Of a DNA stretch of 56,370 nucleotides, positions 55,788 to 56,370 are shown one piece after another (the stretch's first letter is position 1; each line of letters begins with the position of its first letter). The notes under the pieces are model-generated. The model was not told where the DNA came from. It did not search any database and worked only from the letters and a program-made list of their open reading frames with translations. The stretch is from NCBI GenBank assembly GCA_021820845.1, contig JAKADC010000014.1:1-56370 (forward strand). Direction: 5' to 3'. The DNA is from Pseudomonadota bacterium (lineage in GTDB: Bacteria > Pseudomonadota > Gammaproteobacteria > Burkholderiales > Thiobacillaceae). Position numbers and translations under genes: made by a program.

Positions 55788-56370
55788 ATGAGCTCGAACT
55801 TCTGGGACGAGCGGTACGCGACCGACGACTACATCTTCGGCACCGCGCCCAACCAGTTTCTCGAAAGCCAGGCCGCGCTGGTCAAGCCCGGGATGCGCGC
55901 GCTGGCGGTGGCCGATGGCGAAGGCCGCAACGGCGTCTGGCTGGCCGAGCGGGGCGCGCAGGTGCATGCGGTCGATTTTTCCGCCGCCGCGCTCGACAAG
56001 GCCCGCAGGCTCGCGGCCGCACGCGGCGTCACGCTCACGTTCGAGCAGGCCGACCTGCTGAACTGGGACTGGCCGGAAGCGGCCTATGACCTCGTCGCCG
56101 CGATCTTCATCCAGTTCGCGCCGCCGCCCGAACGCGACCGGCTCATCACCGGCATCCGCCGCTGCCTGAAGCCGGGCGGGCTGCTGGTGCTGCAGGGCTA
56201 CACGCCGAAGCAGGTCGAATTCGGGACCGGCGGGCCGCCCAGTGCCGCCAACATGTACACGAGCGAGCTGCTGCGCGACTGGTTCGGCGACTGGGACATC
56301 CTGCATCTCGCCGAACACGAGTCGGTCATCCGCGAGGGCGCCCACCATCACGGGATGTCGGCGCTGATCG
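55788..56370 (+). CDS. Class I SAM-dependent methyltransferase (partial, 3' end outside window)
   Basis: The ATG at 55788, with AAGGA upstream, opens a frame running to the window end (194 codons without stop). It reads MSSNFWDERYATDDYIFGTA and then the SAM-binding VADGEGRNGVWLAERG, VHAVDFSAAALDKAR and CLKPGGLLVLQGY. This resembles the small tellurite-resistance TehB-like/thiopurine-type Rossmann methyltransferases. Substrate is unknown. It is 10 bp after dsbC. Confidence 0.88.
   Translation, partial: MSSNFWDERYATDDYIFGTAPNQFLESQAALVKPGMRALAVADGEGRNGVWLAERGAQVHAVDFSAAALDKARRLAAARGVTLTFEQADLLNWDWPEAAYDLVAAIFIQFAPPPERDRLITGIRRCLKPGGLLVLQGYTPKQVEFGTGGPPSAANMYTSELLRDWFGDWDILHLAEHESVIREGAHHHGMSALI

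Overview
The window is a GC-rich (roughly 65% by eye), densely coding chromosomal segment. Gene content and order (trmD operon beside ffh, pilBCD-coaE-zapD-yacG, lptD-surA-pdxA-rsmA divergent from amgK-murU, rpsU divergent from tsaD, a complex I NDUFA9-like SDR, DUF4202) point to a Betaproteobacterium, probably of the Thiobacillus/Nitrosomonadales type. The genus assignment is inference; no 16S or other marker is present. I see no prophage, insertion sequence, CRISPR array, tRNA or rRNA. About 60 genes are called. The two end genes, rpsU and a methyltransferase, are cut by the window edges.

Layout. 1-5.0 kb: rpsU, tsaD, a coiled-coil/membrane hypothetical protein, plsY, then a tight folB / TauE-type permease / M14 deacylase operon. 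5.0-11.4 kb, all on the minus strand: ffh, rpsP, rimM, trmD, rplS, terminator, trpB2, ogt, xerD. The rpsP-rimM junction carries a 29-bp tandem repeat that duplicates the rimM start. 11.5-19.1 kb, plus strand: a CcsA-like membrane protein, a CorC/CNNM-type protein, then pilB, pilC, pilD, coaE, zapD, yacG. 19.1-23.4 kb: rpiA divergent from ilvA, then the lytic transglycosylase slt.

23.6-28.6 kb holds the most unusual content. An NDUFA9-like SDR is followed by one ORF that joins a complete multifunctional CCA-adding enzyme (nucleotidyltransferase plus HD domain) in frame to a complete archease. Next come rtcB, with all recognisable catalytic residues, and a ferredoxin-NADP reductase. Archease is the activator of RtcB, and in bacterial CCA enzymes the HD domain processes 2',3'-cyclic phosphate and 2'-phosphate. 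The cluster therefore looks like a tRNA 3'-end repair and sealing cassette in which CCA addition and RtcB activation sit on one polypeptide.

28.6-34.6 kb: kup, then three small exported proteins on the minus strand, divergent from an OmpR/EnvZ-type two-component pair with a perfect GTAACA/TGTTAC palindrome between them. A pair of tiny paralogous, stop-start-overlapping hydrophobic peptides (49 and 51 aa) lies tail to tail with the kinase. 34.6-42.8 kb: an ABC-F ATPase, glyQ-glyS, gmhB, plsC, a YgjP-like metalloprotease, gloA, and a DUF4202 protein. 43.0-49.5 kb: an Old Yellow Enzyme with a palindrome near its start, then rsmA, pdxA, surA, lptD on the minus strand. 49.6-56.4 kb: amgK, murU, pepP, two UbiH-family hydroxylases, dsbC, and a partial methyltransferase.

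Much of the segment serves the envelope: LPS transport (lptD, surA), heptose synthesis (gmhB), phospholipid synthesis (plsY, plsC), peptidoglycan turnover and recycling (slt, amgK, murU) and periplasmic disulfide handling (dsbC). Most of the rest is translation and RNA maturation (tsaD, ffh, rpsP operon, cca-archease, rtcB, glyQS, rsmA, yacG-linked genes).
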